Source: Otis tarda
Lineage: Eukaryota > Chordata > Aves > Otidiformes > Otididae
DNA length: 64,000 nt
Assembly (NCBI GenBank): GCA_026413225.1
Contig: CM048556.1
Span: 22,049,115 to 22,113,114 of the forward strand
Direction of reading: 5' to 3'
The translations under genes were made by a program, and so were the position numbers. Of the stretch, positions 37,884 through 50,391 are shown piece after piece. Positions within the stretch are counted from its first letter, which is position 1. Each line of letters opens with the position of its first letter. Under the pieces are notes generated by a model. The model had not been told where the DNA came from. It did not search any database and was given only the letters and a program-made list of their open reading frames with translations.

Positions 37884-38975
37884 GAGCTGCCCGCCTTCGC
37901 CGCTTCTCTGAGAGCAGCTGAAACTCTTTTCCTTTCCGAGGAGCCTCTCCTCGTCCCGTACGTAGGAACAAACCCGTGCTGTGATCAACCGCAGGGCAGG
38001 GGTGCTGGGCAAGGCCCCTCTGCGCGCCCTGTCCCCAACCGTTTCTGGTTTTTAAAGGAAATCTCATAAAAAAAAAAAAAAAAAGTTATAATTGCAGACT
38101 GAGCTTGTGACGAGGCTCCCGGCGGCATTGGGGCGATGGACTTTGGATTCCAAAGCACTTTCTTCCAGCGAGCCTGCTATTTATTTGTCACCCAGGAGCA
38201 GCTGTCCTTCGCGTCTCACGCTCTCCGGGGTTTTTTTTTTTAGCCTTTTCAGGGTGGTGAACACCACGAGGGTTGTGTCGGTAGCCTGGCTGTGCGTGAG
38301 AGAGAGAGGTCTCCCTTCAAACTGGCGGTGGAATACTCTTGGACTGCCCCATGGCGTGGACGTGGACGTGGCACCTTGCCCCGCGGCGTGGCCGTGGAGA
38401 TGTTCTCCGACGTGCGAGAGCAGGAGCACGTGCCCGGGGCCGGTTGGGTTGACAACCCCAGTCTCTGGGGGTTGAAAGAAGAAAGGGCCTGTGACATACG
38501 CCCCCGACGTGCCTTCCGACAAGGGACAGCACAAAGGCAGACGGCAAGAGCCACCATCTGCATCCTGTGGTTTCCTGGCAGCCAGCTCGCTTGGGGCTGT
38601 GAATATTTGCCCTGCTTGGCTGGTTTTTTTCAGTTGTGTCCTTAGCATTTCTGCTTCCAAGATGAATTTTGACTTCAGGTGTCTCTGGGAGGACCAGGTG
38701 GGTCTCGAAGCCACCCTGGGGACTGCAAAAAAAGGCCTGTAAAGCTCTGTTTTCCCAGCATACGCTGTGCCTTTCTCCGAGAAGCACTGGGCAGGCTCTG
38801 CTCGTGCCTTGAACGCGCGCACAAGGAACCCGTCATTGCCAATCGCACCGGTCTTCTGCTGCGGCCGTTTCATCACGTTCAGATAGAAAAGAAAAAAAAA
38901 AAAAAAAAAAAAAAGGAGAAAAAAAAAAAGCTGCTTTGAAACAAATTCCAATAAATCCTGCTGTTCAGATTGTGA
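37884..38975 (+). terminator. KLF5L: KLF5-like 3' UTR with proximal poly(A) signal
   Basis: A canonical AATAAA lies at 38950-38955, about 1.07 kb after the TAG at 37881-37883, followed by a TG-rich stretch. An A-rich run precedes it at 38889-38930. This is the first full signal after the stop. Use is inferred. Confidence 0.5.
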
Positions 38976-41650
38976 TCACATTACCTACCTCACAGGTTCA
39001 CCGCCCTGGGCTCCCTAAGGCACCGTCCCTCCTCTTCCGCGGGGTGCCGTGACGCGTGGGGCACATCGGCCGTTCTTCAAAGTCTACCGGGGGTTAGACT
39101 CGGCCAGAAGAAGAACCAGGCCGTGCCAGTTTAAACAGCAGCCGTGCAGGTAATAAATAAATCAGGAACAAATAATGGGCCCGGCACGGTGAGCAGAATA
39201 TTGATTTCCCCCGCCCTGTCCTCCTCTTTTTCCTTGAACAAACGGAAGTAACGTGCAGGCTGATGCGCGTTCGTGGTGTGATCTGAGCATGGTGTGTGAG
39301 CTGAACCGCGGCATCTTCAGCTGGTGGAAATTTGAAGGCCATCCTTCTCTGCTGTCGCCCAACTGCACGTTAACCAAAACCTCCAGCCTGTCCAAGACTT
39401 TTGCCTTGGACGGATAAAAGCGATCACACCTGCGGCGCACGTGGCTGGAGAGGAGGGCAGGAAGGATTTGGGGTGGGTGTGCGTGGTGCGGCGTAGGATT
39501 TGGGACGGAGGACATGCCCGGGGTGGTGGTTGAGCGTTGCAGCGAGCCGTTTGTGCGGCTCTTTGGCCAGAAACCTCCTCCTTTCTCTGTGCCACCGGGG
39601 AGGGTGGGAATGGAGGGGTGAAGCCAGGCCAGCGAGTTCCTGGGAGATGGTTTGGGTGACTTTCCCCAACGGTGCGCGGGAAGGGCTTTCCAGACCCCGG
39701 CACGAGAGCCTTTGCGTGGCTGGAGGGTTTGATGATGGCGCCTTCTTGAGTGCTCAAGGAAGGATTGGAGAATCCGGCTCATAAATCAGCTTCTGCTGAC
39801 CATGTTGATGTTGGGTCTGGGCTTGTTTTCCACCTACCTTGTTGGCTGCCGGACCTGGCTCCTCTTCGTGGCACAGAGCAGGACCTTGCCAATGCCACCA
39901 CTGTGACCTGGCCTCCTCCTTTTTCTCACCTCACCTTGGAGGTTGGGTTGAGCCATGTGAGCGAGTAGGGCGTGCAGTATCATCTCCCCTCAGAAAATGG
40001 GGGGGGAGGAGTGGTGCATGGCCTGAAGCCCTCTTGCTTCTGCTTCGCGATGGGTCTGGAGAGCCCCAGGGAAGGTCTCTCGTGACGGAAAAACCCCTCG
40101 GAGGATGGCGGTGGTGCAGGGTGTAGGAGCACGTGCGTCTGCCAGCACGGGCGGGTTGAGCTCATGCCGAAGGAATGTCAGGGTAGCGTGGAGATGCCTC
40201 GGCCGGTCCCCGCCGGTGTCTCCAGGAAGCTCAGGCTGGGGCTGCTGGGGACCCAACGGGGCCGTGCTGGGACCTGCCGGGCTCCACCCGTCTCCGCTGG
40301 CGCCCGTTCGTCTACTTGGTGGGTGAGCCTTGGCACGACGAGCCGGCAGAACCGTGGCCCCCCGGGAGGCAGCAGCCCCCACGGCTGTGACCGCAACCCC
40401 CATGCGGGAAGATGTTTTTGTTTTTTGTTTTTTGTTTTTATTTTATTTTTTTGGGTTCATCTCTTGTGGTTGAACCTCCGAAACGTGTGAGCCAAGGGCT
40501 GACCCAGCCGCCGCGCGTGCCACCGGGCTGGTGGTGGGGTTAGCCCTCACCCGCAGACCTCGCAGAGGGTTCTCATTGCCCCCTCCCTTTTTTTTTTGGA
40601 GAAGGAAACCTCTGCAGCCCCCCCTGTCCCCCCATTTCCCTCTCTCCTTCCCCTGCTCTGCTGTGGGGGCCAAAAACCTGTTTGCTGAAAGCCAGTACAA
40701 AGCCAAACCAACCAACAGGCAGCTTTAAATCTGAATCTTAGCAGAATTTTAAATAATTTTCTGGACCATCTTGATTTTTTTTTTTTTTTTTCACTACAGA
40801 AAAAAAAAATGCATCTGCTCAGCCTCACATAGATAATGTCTCTGTGTGTGTGTGTGTGTGTATATATATATTTTTTTTTGTTTTGTTTTGTTTTTTTTTA
40901 ATTTGATGAGGAAGGCAGAGGAAGAAGTGGCTTAACCAAAAAAAAAAAATGACCCCAACGCAGTGCTGCTTCCCAAGCAGCACCGTGCAGAATACGCAAA
41001 GTTCTGACTGCGAAGGCAGCATTTTGGGGGGGGGGAAAGAAGAAAGAATCTGAAGGAACAGCCTCAGCTGTTATTTCTCTATTTTTGCGCGTACAGAAGT
41101 GGGCAGCCTCACATGTCGCTGCGGCTCTTGGTGGCCAGGGCCACCCCTGCGCCGGGAGGGACGGCTCGGAGCCGACGAAACTTTGGGCGCGCGAAGCCCG
41201 GCCCAAGGACGGTCCCTGCGTCCCAGTCCCTGCGTCCCAGTCCCTCCCTCCCCGTCCCCTGGGACCCCGGGGTGACGGGGACGTGGGAGAGGGGTTGCCA
41301 GCGCGGGGGCCCCTGCTTGGCGCAGAACAAACACCAGCCCGGCCGTGCCTGTATCATAGCGGGGGGGGGGAAGAAATATCGCTGTAAATAGGAGGAAACA
41401 AAAAAAAAAAAAAAAAAAAAGGAGCACTGTATCGCTTTGCGTGGATTGACCGTGATCGTTCACTGACTGAGATGAACACAATGTGAAAGAAGAAAAGAAA
41501 AAAATCGGGACCTGGAAAACTTGGGTGGAAGGTTTATTTTTCCGGTGACGCTTTTTGTTTGTTACACAACCCCTCTCCCCCCGAAGCCCCCTACAATTAT
41601 TAATCTATCTCATTTTTTTGTAATAAAATTTTATCTCGTGGAGCCGTGGT
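38976..41650 (+). other. KLF5L: Possible distal 3' UTR of KLF5-like, second poly(A) signal
   Basis: No coding exon is seen. The 40400-41640 part is rich in T runs and A runs, carries a (TG)9(TA)5 microsatellite at 40843-40870, and ends with AATAAA at 41622-41627 followed by a GT-rich GTGGTGCGTCGTC element, a textbook poly(A) arrangement. Whether the transcript extends this far is unknown. Confidence 0.3.
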
Positions 41651-41939
41651 GCGTCGTCTCTTCTCTCCTATTGCTGATGCTCGTTTTGCCTTCAGCTGCT
41701 GCTGCCTGTGCGTATGTTGATTTTACAGGTTGAAGAGAAGAAAAGAGAAAAAAAAAACAAAACAAACCAGCCTTTTTGGTTAGGTTGGATTAGGAAAGCG
41801 GGGATCCGAGCCGGGGAAGGACCTGTGCGCGGCGTGGACCTGGAGCACCGGGCGATGCTGGTGGTGCTGCGTTGGCGGGGCGGCGAGCCCTTTCTCCAAC
41901 CGACGTGGCAACGCTGTGCGAAGAAAAAAGGAGATGCGG

Positions 41940-41982
41940 TTTTTTTTTTTGTTTTTTTTTTTGTTTTTTTTTTTGTTTTTTT
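41940..41982. repeat. T-rich simple repeat
   Basis: Three blocks of about ten T separated by single G, ending in T7. Simple sequence only. Confidence 0.85.
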
Positions 41983-44900
41983 AAAATCCCATCCACCTTT
42001 GCCATGTGCTCCCCATTTTTTGCCCTGGGAGGCGAGAAGGCGTCGTCTGCAGGGCGAGCGAGGAGCGGGCGGCCGCCTTCTCCTTCCCCGGGGCGGGGAA
42101 GCGAGCAGAGACGGGGCGACGGGACACGAGGAAGTGGCGGCTGGGGGCGCGGCGGTCGAAAAATCCCCGTCTGGGACCTTTTGTGTGCCTGCACACAGAT
42201 ACTGGCACGCGGGCGAACGGGCAGCGGGGGGGTGTGAGGGCTGCTGAGCTGGCGCCGGCAGCGTGCGCGCGGGTGCACCGCCACCGCACAGAGCTCTACA
42301 CGTAGAGGCTGAGCGAAACCGCCGCACCCGGCGGGATCCCACCTGCTTTCTCCACCATCTTCTTCGTGACGTCTTCCCACGGGCCCCTCCTGGCCCGGCT
42401 ACGCTCGTGCGCGACCCTTTCCGAAGGTCTTATATTTCAGCTATGTTTTTCACTCCCAAAAAATCCCCTTTTAGGTTCCAGACTTCATTACGAGGCTCAG
42501 CCGAGCTGTTTTACACCCTCCTCCTGCGGCTTTCCGGCCCTGTTGCCGCTCCCCACGCAGCGCACCGTTTTACTTTCCGCGTCTTCCTCCTCCCTCGCTT
42601 GTTTCCAGATTTCACCATCACTTGAAAAAATAACTCGGAGCCCGAGATCTAATTAAGATTAGCGGGGCAGGGACCTCCAGCTACACCTTCTCCTGCTGTC
42701 CCTTCCCTGCAGCTGGAGATGGCCTGTGCGGAGCCAGCGCCTGGGAAGGATGCGGCCGCGGCGCTCGCGTGGTGCTGGGGGCTGCAGCAAACCAGTGCGG
42801 CCCGTGGGCAGGGGATGCTGGGGGAGAAACCCACACTGGGAACCGCTCCTTCGCTGCACGGCTGGCGAAGGGGAGAAGCAACCCGGAGTCGTTTGCTGCC
42901 TTCATCTTCTGAACAGCCTCAGTTTTGCCTTTCCAGTTCCGTCTAACTGCAAATAATCAGAAGTGAGGAGGAGGAGGGGACGGTGTCAATGGGATGACCC
43001 ATCACAGACTGGTGGGTACAACACCCCTCCTCCGACGCCGTCCCCTGCTCTGCGCATATTCATGGCAACTCGTTTTTGAGGTACGGTTGGTACGGACGGA
43101 GCCGGGACGGTGTTCGTCTTTCCTAAACACATTCCCACGGCAAGCGGCATCCCACGGCAAGCGGCATCCCACGCCCGAACAGCTGAACACCTCCTCGAAC
43201 CACCCCCCCCCCCAGCCGCCCTCCACCCAGCGTGTCCTCCGGCACGCCCCCGCGCTCCGCGCTCCGCTCTGGCTGCGCAGCCAAGCTGTTCCCGGTGAGC
43301 TCACCAAGGCGGTGAGTGGCAGGGGAGAGCTGCCGTGGCGTCGGGAAGGGCCGGAGAGTGGTGGTTTTATTGCACGCGAAACCGAAGCGTCCTTCCTCGA
43401 TGCAGCTGCAGAGGGGAAAGCCCCGGAGAGGCCGTCGGAGGAGAGCACGGACAGGGCTGCCGCGGCTGCTGCTCCTCGGTGGAGATGCTGCCATGCCGTC
43501 CAAACCATCCTTTAATTTTTTGGGGTTGAGCCCACCCACAGCAGCCTGTGCTCCCTCATCTCCACCTCCATGGCCAAAGGTGGTTCAGACCATCCCCGGT
43601 GTCAAGGGACAGGGCTGGCCGGCGGTGCTGAAGACCACCAGGACGCCCATGGATGGTCCCTCTTGGAGCATGGGGACACGTATCCCCCAATTCCCCATCC
43701 TGGCCCTTTCCCTGCCCAGGTCCCCTTTGCCTTGGCGGTGGTGATGCTCTGCTCCATGGACCCAAGGAGGCCCCTGTTCCTCACCCACCCCGTGACTTTC
43801 ACTGCCTGCAGCGTCCCCCCCACCCCATCGGTGTTGTCTTCGCCTCGGTCGTGCTCCAGCGATGAGGCAACGCTGCTGTAAAACCCTGGTTCGATCGCCG
43901 GGGCTGTTCCAGCGCAGTTATGGGGCCGTTAAAGCTGCAGGAATGCCAAGATTGCGGCCGGTCAAGGCCAGGGAGGGAAGTAGAAGGGTAAAAACCTGAG
44001 GTGAAAGCCTGGAGGTGGGGGTCCACAGGGTCTTGCATGGCCAGGAGGCACGACAATGGCGAGCACCCACAGATGCTCTGGGTTTTTTTTAATTTCTTGG
44101 AGGAAGCATCACCAAGGCGGGAGGACCTGGTGGGCTTGGTGGAGAGGGGCTGGGGGACCCTCAGCGAGGCCGTGGTCTCCCTCTGCCCTCCCCGGGGTGA
44201 TTTCGGGGGCGAGGGCTAGAGGGTCCCACTGCTACGGGACAGCGAAGCACCCACACCCTGTGCCCGAGGCGCGCTGGGACGGGACGGGAGGAAACCCAAC
44301 GCAGCTTCCCCTGGGATCTGGAGAAGCCGCCACGGATGCCCGCCTTGCGTCCCCAGCCTGGCCCAGCAGCGCCGGCGTGGCAGCGAGCTCCGCGCCCATC
44401 GCCGCCCACGGGCACCCGGCGGACACGGCCGTGACTTTCAGGATGGTTTTATGTTCGAACGTTATTGTCCCTTCCCCCCGCGTGACTAACCCAGCGCGTC
44501 TCCCCCGGGGCCGATCGCCGTCTCCCCAAGGTTCTTCCCTTTGATGTCTTCATAGCCCGGGCCGTAAAGTTATCCATTGACTCGGGAAAACACAATTAAG
44601 AGAGAAAGAGCTGCCGGGCGGGTTATTCGGGTGTCTCTGCAGCTCAGCAAAGGATTGCGGCGCGGGCCAGCGATGTGGCTACCGGCTGTACGGTGGTGGC
44701 AACGATGGGACAATGCCCGGCAGCCAGGGGACAGAGGGACCAGCTCCCGCGGTGCTGCCAGCCGGGAAAGCAGAGGGGCTGGGAAGGGAGTGCCAAAGGC
44801 AGGCTAAATTTTGGAGAGGGGGACGGGGAGGCACACGCCGGTGGCTTGTCACAGCCCGGAGGCATTGGCCACGCTTGCCGTGACAGCAGCCGCGCGCGCT

Positions 44901-47900
44901 GCCCTTCAAAGCCAGCCCTTATCGCCGTTATCCCGAGGGTATCGACCCCGCCAGCCTCCCCGCGGTGCCGTCGCGCGGCCGCAGCTGGCACCGAGCCGTT
45001 ACGTTAACCAGCACCCAAAGCCAGCGTTTATTTGGGGTAATGCAGGCCCGGGGGAAAGCGAGGGAGGGGCGGAGGAAGAGGAGGAAGGCTCTTTTTTTTT
45101 TTTTTTTTTTTACAAGATATCACCAGCCCTGTGGCGCTAAAGCGGTGCTTCAACAAGATGGATGCTTAAATAACAGATGGCAAACAGGGCTGCCAGGAGC
45201 GGGACGGGAGAGCCCCGGCCATCGCGGCCGCTGAGCCTCCGCGCCCCCCCCGCCAGCCCATGGGGAGCCCTGTCTGGGGGGTTTGTCCCAGCGGGAGGAA
45301 AGGGCCCTACAAGCTTCCCCCTGGCTTTTGTCATCGGGCAACTTTGGGGAGGAATCCTCCCTTTCCAGCTGTTTTCCCCTTCCACCCGCACCCCCATGCC
45401 GTATCTCCCGCCACGTTGCATCTCCACCCGGGGGGCTGCTCATCCCACTGCCCACCCCGTCAGCCACACAGAAAGCGGTCCAGAGCAGGGGCTGGGGTAG
45501 GGGACATCCCCAGCTGGACCTCTCCTCGGGATGCAGAGGGGCATCACCCATCTTCAACTCGGAAGCTGAGCATTCCCAAAGTAGAGGGACCCCCCCCGGT
45601 CCCAACCCTGCCCCAGACAAGTGGCCACCCCAGAATAGAACTGTTTCTCCACCCCCCAGACCATTTCTTTCTCTCCCTGGATAGGATCCCGTCCAAGTCC
45701 AAGCAGGGGACCCTTCCCACAGCTGCCATGGCTGGTTGGTTTGGGATAAAGGTGATCCAGTGGGTCTGGGTGCCCTCCAGGAGGTGGGGAAGGGCAGGGA
45801 CATCCCCAGGTGCCAGCGCCCATCACCGCAGCGTCGGGTGGCGGGACGGACCCCTCGCCCTCCTGGCACGGTCCCTCCGGGGCGTGCGGCAGCAGCGGGG
45901 CGGCTCCCCCCAGCGTGCCGACACCATGCCGTTCCCGGGCGTAACCCAATCGCGGGCGGGAGGGCTTCACCTGAACCCTCTAATCCCATAATCCGTCACC
46001 AAGGAGACCCGAGCATTACCCGGCGCTGCGGGAAGCCGAGGGGCCCCGGAGCGGGATAACCGGTTCCCGACACCCCTGCCGAGTCCCGTCGCTTTTTGGC
46101 TCATCCCGACGCTCCCGTTGGACAGAGCAGGGCCAGGAAAAGGACCAGGGAGATGGCAGAGCTGCTCTGCTCCTCCAGCCGCTTCAGCAAAGCGCTCCAG
46201 CGCCCTCCGCACAGCCCATTCCCGCCCCAGGCCTGGCCATCGGCAGTGTTCAACCACCCCCGCTTCCCAAAGCGCCTTTTTCGGGGATGTCTTCGTGGCA
46301 CCCTGAGGGTGGGAGGTGTCCCCAAGCCCAGGGTTGGCTTTGGTTTGAAGAAAACGGGGAGCTCGAATTGACGGGGAGTAGCGCAAAACGCAGCGGGGGT
46401 CGTTAGCGTCCCTACAGCCACGCTGAGCCCGTTCGCCTTCTGAACGCGCCGGGCTTCCTCCCGCGGCTGCACAGGGCGCAGGGGGAGGAGAGCAAGCTCC
46501 TAGGCAGGGCGCCTCAGGCCCTGCAGCCCACCCTGGGGACCCGCAGGGACCCCCACGCAAGCTCCCACCAGACACCGGTTCAGCCGAGCCAGTGCAGAGA
46601 CCTTGCAACTCATTGCACCGATGGATCGAATTTTCCCAGCGGTTACCTTGATCTCCGGTTCTGCTGGTTCCTCCTCTACTGGGGGCCTGGATCATCCGGG
46701 CTGGTGTCCCGGGAAGGAACCTGCCGAAGAGACAGCGGCTGGGTGTGAGAGGGAGGAAGAGCAGGGGCGACCTGCCTCGCTCCCACACCTCCAGCCGGCC
46801 CAGCAGCCAAATCCTCGCCCCCGGCTCCCTCGCCTTCCCCAAACTCCTCGGCTCCATCAAGGTGCCGTTTGTCTGCGCAGCGCTCGGGGCAGCTCCCGGG
46901 TCGGAGCCCCAGGCGCGCGTCCCGGGAGCTGGGCCAGCGTGGGGGCCCGGTTTCGGCAGCGGGGACGTCCCTGCTCGCTGGCTCACGGAGTCTCCTTCCA
47001 GAGGCCACTCCGAAGGTCAGCGCCTGCTGCGAGCATCACCAGAAATCCCACCCGCCTGCATCCCTCCGCCACCGAGGACCAAAGCGGAGCACCTGCCTCC
47101 AGCCGGACACCGGGTGCCGGGGCGCAGGCTGCTGCTCGTCCCCCTTCCCCGGGAAAATGCGGTTGGGAATATCCGGGAAAGCAAACCCGGGGCGAAACGG
47201 CAGCGTTTGGAGGAACAACGTGCTGCAGGAGGACGGCAGCTCAGGTGGGGGAGCTGCGACTCCTCGCAACCCAGCCCGGGATTCAGCTGCGGGGCGGCCT
47301 TGCTCTCCAGCGAGCGTTCCTGCGGAAGGAAAGAGCGGATTATCGCTTTTCTTATCTACAGCAGAGAGACTTTGGCTTGGCAGAGTCGCTTCGAACGCGA
47401 GAAGATTTTTCTCCGTTGCGAGATCCCATCAGAGCGAGAGGCCGCGGCTCAGAACGCTTCATTTCGGTGAGGTGCCGCGGGGCGGATGAACTGCCAGCTT
47501 CCAGGAGCAGCTCCTGCCAAGAGCGGTGCGCGGCCCGGAGCGGTGCGTGCGATGAAACGCTTTACTTGCGGCAGGCGACCGCCTCCAGCTGAGGAATTAA
47601 GAGTCGTTCAGCAGCGCGGCCCCGCTGCCGGAGAGAACCGCCGCGGGAATCCGCCGAGGACGTCGTGTTCGGTGTTGACTGGGTACAATTAAATTAGATT
47701 AACGCGTGCTTGGAGGAGGAAGTGAGGAGCTGCAGAGCTTCCAAAGGAGGAGGAATTTTTGGAGAAGGCTGGGTCTGTAGACCTGGGTTCACAGGTGCCC
47801 TGGGGTCAGCTGGCTTTGGGGAGACACCCTCCGCTCACGCCGAAGGGAGGGCCGCGGCTCGGCCGCGCGCGGGCGGGAGCGACGGCTCCGCAGGGCGGGA

Positions 47901-48199
47901 AAACGCCGGTCCCTCAAGTGACCGCGGGGTCACGGCGGCGAGAGGCCTCAGCTGGCGGTTTCCAATAACCGAGCGGTGAAATATTGGAGCAATACGGTCT
48001 GCATTTCGGGGGGTTTATTGCGTTTGGCAGGCTCAGGAAGACGCGGTGAGGAACAAAAGCGACTGGCTGGTAGAATCCCATCAGAGCCATTCATCACCAT
48101 CGAGCGCTAATATCCGTGCATACCTCCCCGGCGATGTTCGTTACTGTGGCCGTCAGCGAGAGTGCTGTCCAGGCAGCGGGGCCGGGACCCCGTCCCACC
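41983..48199. other. Gene-poor GC-rich region, no gene recognised
   Basis: Several CpG-rich blocks are visible (42000-42300, 44200-45000, 46500-47950). Long open frames on both strands (for example 46603-47592 plus, 45967-46986 minus) overlap, have biased composition and match no family. An exon-like segment with good acceptor and donor lies at 47362-47466. A short direct duplication (CCCACGGCAAGCGGCAT) lies near 43135-43170. Confidence 0.35.
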
Positions 48200-48450
48200 A
48201 TCGCCAGGCAGGGCGGGCATGGGGACAGCTGCCGAGCAGACCATGACGGTGATGGGGCAGGTCTAAGGGTGGGCTGGGAAGTTATTCCATGGGTCAAGGT
48301 CTGGATGAGGAGCATCAACAGCCAAGGACACCCCTGAGAGCACAGCCCAAGGATGGAGGGATGGCCCCAAGCTGAGCTTAAGTGGGCTCCTGGGCACGGG
48401 TGGAAGCCCCAGGTGAGGCTGCTCAGTGCCCTCAGGGCCGTGACAGCCAG
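48200..48450 (+). repeat. Unclassified interspersed repeat, copy 2
   Basis: It shares with the copies at 56120-56520 and 12400-12720 the core GAGCTTAA, then CTCCTGGGC, then GGAAGCCCCAGGTGAGGCTG and CTCAGTGCC. Edges are approximate. Confidence 0.5.
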
Positions 48451-49405
48451 CTGCGAGACCTGACCAGGTTGCCTGAGGCTTGGCCCAGTTGGGTCCTGGA
48501 AGCCTCCCATGGAGGAGGCAGCACAGCCCCTTTGGGGGGCATGCCCAACTGTCCTTGCTGGGAAAAAAATCTTTTCTATCCAGCATCTCCCACTCTTGTT
48601 TCTTCCATGTCTGTGGTCTTTCCCTCTCCTGTCATGCCCTGTTGCAATAGCCCGGCTCCATCATCTTGAGCTCTTCTCCCAGAGGCTGGAAATCCACCGT
48701 CAGGTCCCCCAAAACCATCACCGCTCCAGCCTGGCAAGTGCCGTTTGCTGCATGGCCTGCGTGCTACTGAAATGTAAAATAGTTTTTCTTTTCCTTTCCT
48801 TTCCAGCCTCTGCTGGTGGAGGAATCTTCAAGGTCGTATTTATATTTATTAGATTCATCTTAACAGCTCCCGGGGAGCGCAGCGCTGACGCTCAGCACAA
48901 ATCACAGTGCCGGGGAGAGTGATGGAGAGTTACTCAGGAGAGCAGGGTCTCGGTGAGCATCCCTGCTCCCCACGCCGTGGGAGGGCGGAGCAGCCTCCGT
49001 GCCCAACCGTCGGCCCAACCCAGGGCCGCCGGCCATGGAAACCAAAAGGCAGAGCTTCCCACTTCGTCCCAGTTTAGTTTTCTCCACAGCACGACCCACC
49101 TTGCAGGGGCATCTCATCCGCGGCAAAAATCTGGGGGCTGCAAGGAACATGGCCAAAGTTTTGGGGCTGGGGCAAGGCAGCGGCTTGGAGACCCCTGAAG
49201 AAAGAGGTGGAGCCTGTCTCCAAACGGATATCAGTTCCTTTTCCCAGAGGAACCCAAAAGGATACCAAGGGATCACATCCCCAGGTCCATGTTTGACCAG
49301 GAGAAGAGAAATGACAGCAGAGCCAACGCACTTTTGGCCAAGCCTTAGGAGCCAAGGGCAGAGCTACTCACCAGGGTGCTTTGTCCCATCAAACCCCAGG
49401 GGGAA

Positions 49406-49438
49406 AAAACAAACAAACAAACAAACAAACAAAAAAAC
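49406..49438. repeat. (CAAA)n simple repeat
   Basis: About five AAAC units followed by A7. A second small run, (AAAT)n, lies at about 49970-49989. Confidence 0.85.
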
Positions 49439-50174
49439 CACACAAAAAACCAGAAGTGCAAATTTGGCTCCGGAGTCCCAGAGAAGTTCCAGTTTCAGGG
49501 AATGGTGCAAAATGCAAGAAGAAAACACCATCTCCTCACTTCCCCCTTTCCCTGGGCTCCAGACCCGTCGCGGGCCTTGCTGTCACGGGGATGCCGCGAT
49601 CTCCCGCAGAAGGGTGCTCGCAGCAGCTCTTTCCCCTGGGTTGGGGGGGTTTCACGTCCCAGAGGAGATGCTGGAGGCTCCAGCGCGCGGTGCTGGAAGA
49701 TCAAAGCCTACCTGCAAGCCTTCATCCCAGCGGGGAGGGGGAAGAGGGGCGGGCAGACAAAGCGGCAGCAGATGCGGTGACCTTTGCGTCCCGGGCGAGA
49801 GGAAGCTGGCGGTGAAATGCCAGCCCCACCAGCCTGCTTTGCCTCCAAATCTGCCGCTCGCCCCTGCTGCTGCTGCTCTTCAGAGGCGCTGGGAGCCCGG
49901 GCTCCGGCCTTGATCTGCTCCCGCGATTTGTTCCAATTGATTTATTTTTAGATTTGTGGAGCGGAAGAAAGCAATAAATAAATAAATAACCTCCCATCCC
50001 CACCCCCAGCATCTCGGATCACTGCAAGCTCTCTGCAGGCCGCCAGCTCTGCGGGGTGATGGAAATCATCTCCACCCTTCCTCCACCCCCTGCCCCTCCC
50101 CAGCAGCAGCCAGCAAGGCATCCGTCACTTGGGGACAGAAGGTCCGTGGGGTCAGCGGCCACCCCCCTGCTTCG

Positions 50175-50391
50175 GCTCATCCTGCTGAACTCATGAAGTT
50201 CAACCAGGCCAAGTGCAAGGTCCTGCGCAGGCACAAACCCAGGCTGGGCAGAGGACAGGTGGAGAGCAGCCCTGAGGAGAAGGACTTGGGAGTGATGGCG
50301 GGCAAGAAGCTCAACATGAGCCGGCAACGCGCGCTCGCAGCCCAGAAAGCCAACGGCGTCCTGGGCTGCATCCCCAGCGGCGTGGTCTTGC
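50175..50391 (+). mobile_element. CR1 LINE ORF2 fragment
   Basis: An open piece reads [11 protein letters not shown], then [20 protein letters not shown], then [18 protein letters not shown]. This is the conserved segment just after the reverse-transcriptase core of avian CR1 ORF2 (usual form LMKFNKGKCKVLHLG and EKDLGVLVDEKLNMS). Only about 70 codons remain, without the 3' tail, so it is a short truncated copy on the plus strand. Confidence 0.85.

Noticed and set aside
45967-46986. 339-codon minus-strand open frame, overlapping a 329-codon plus-strand frame at 46603-47592
   Set aside because: Both strands are open at once in a CpG-rich block, composition is biased to A, P, G and R, and no domain or known family is visible.
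49970-49989. AATAAATAAATAA as a poly(A) signal
   Set aside because: It is a short tetranucleotide repeat with no nearby gene end and no GT-rich element after it.
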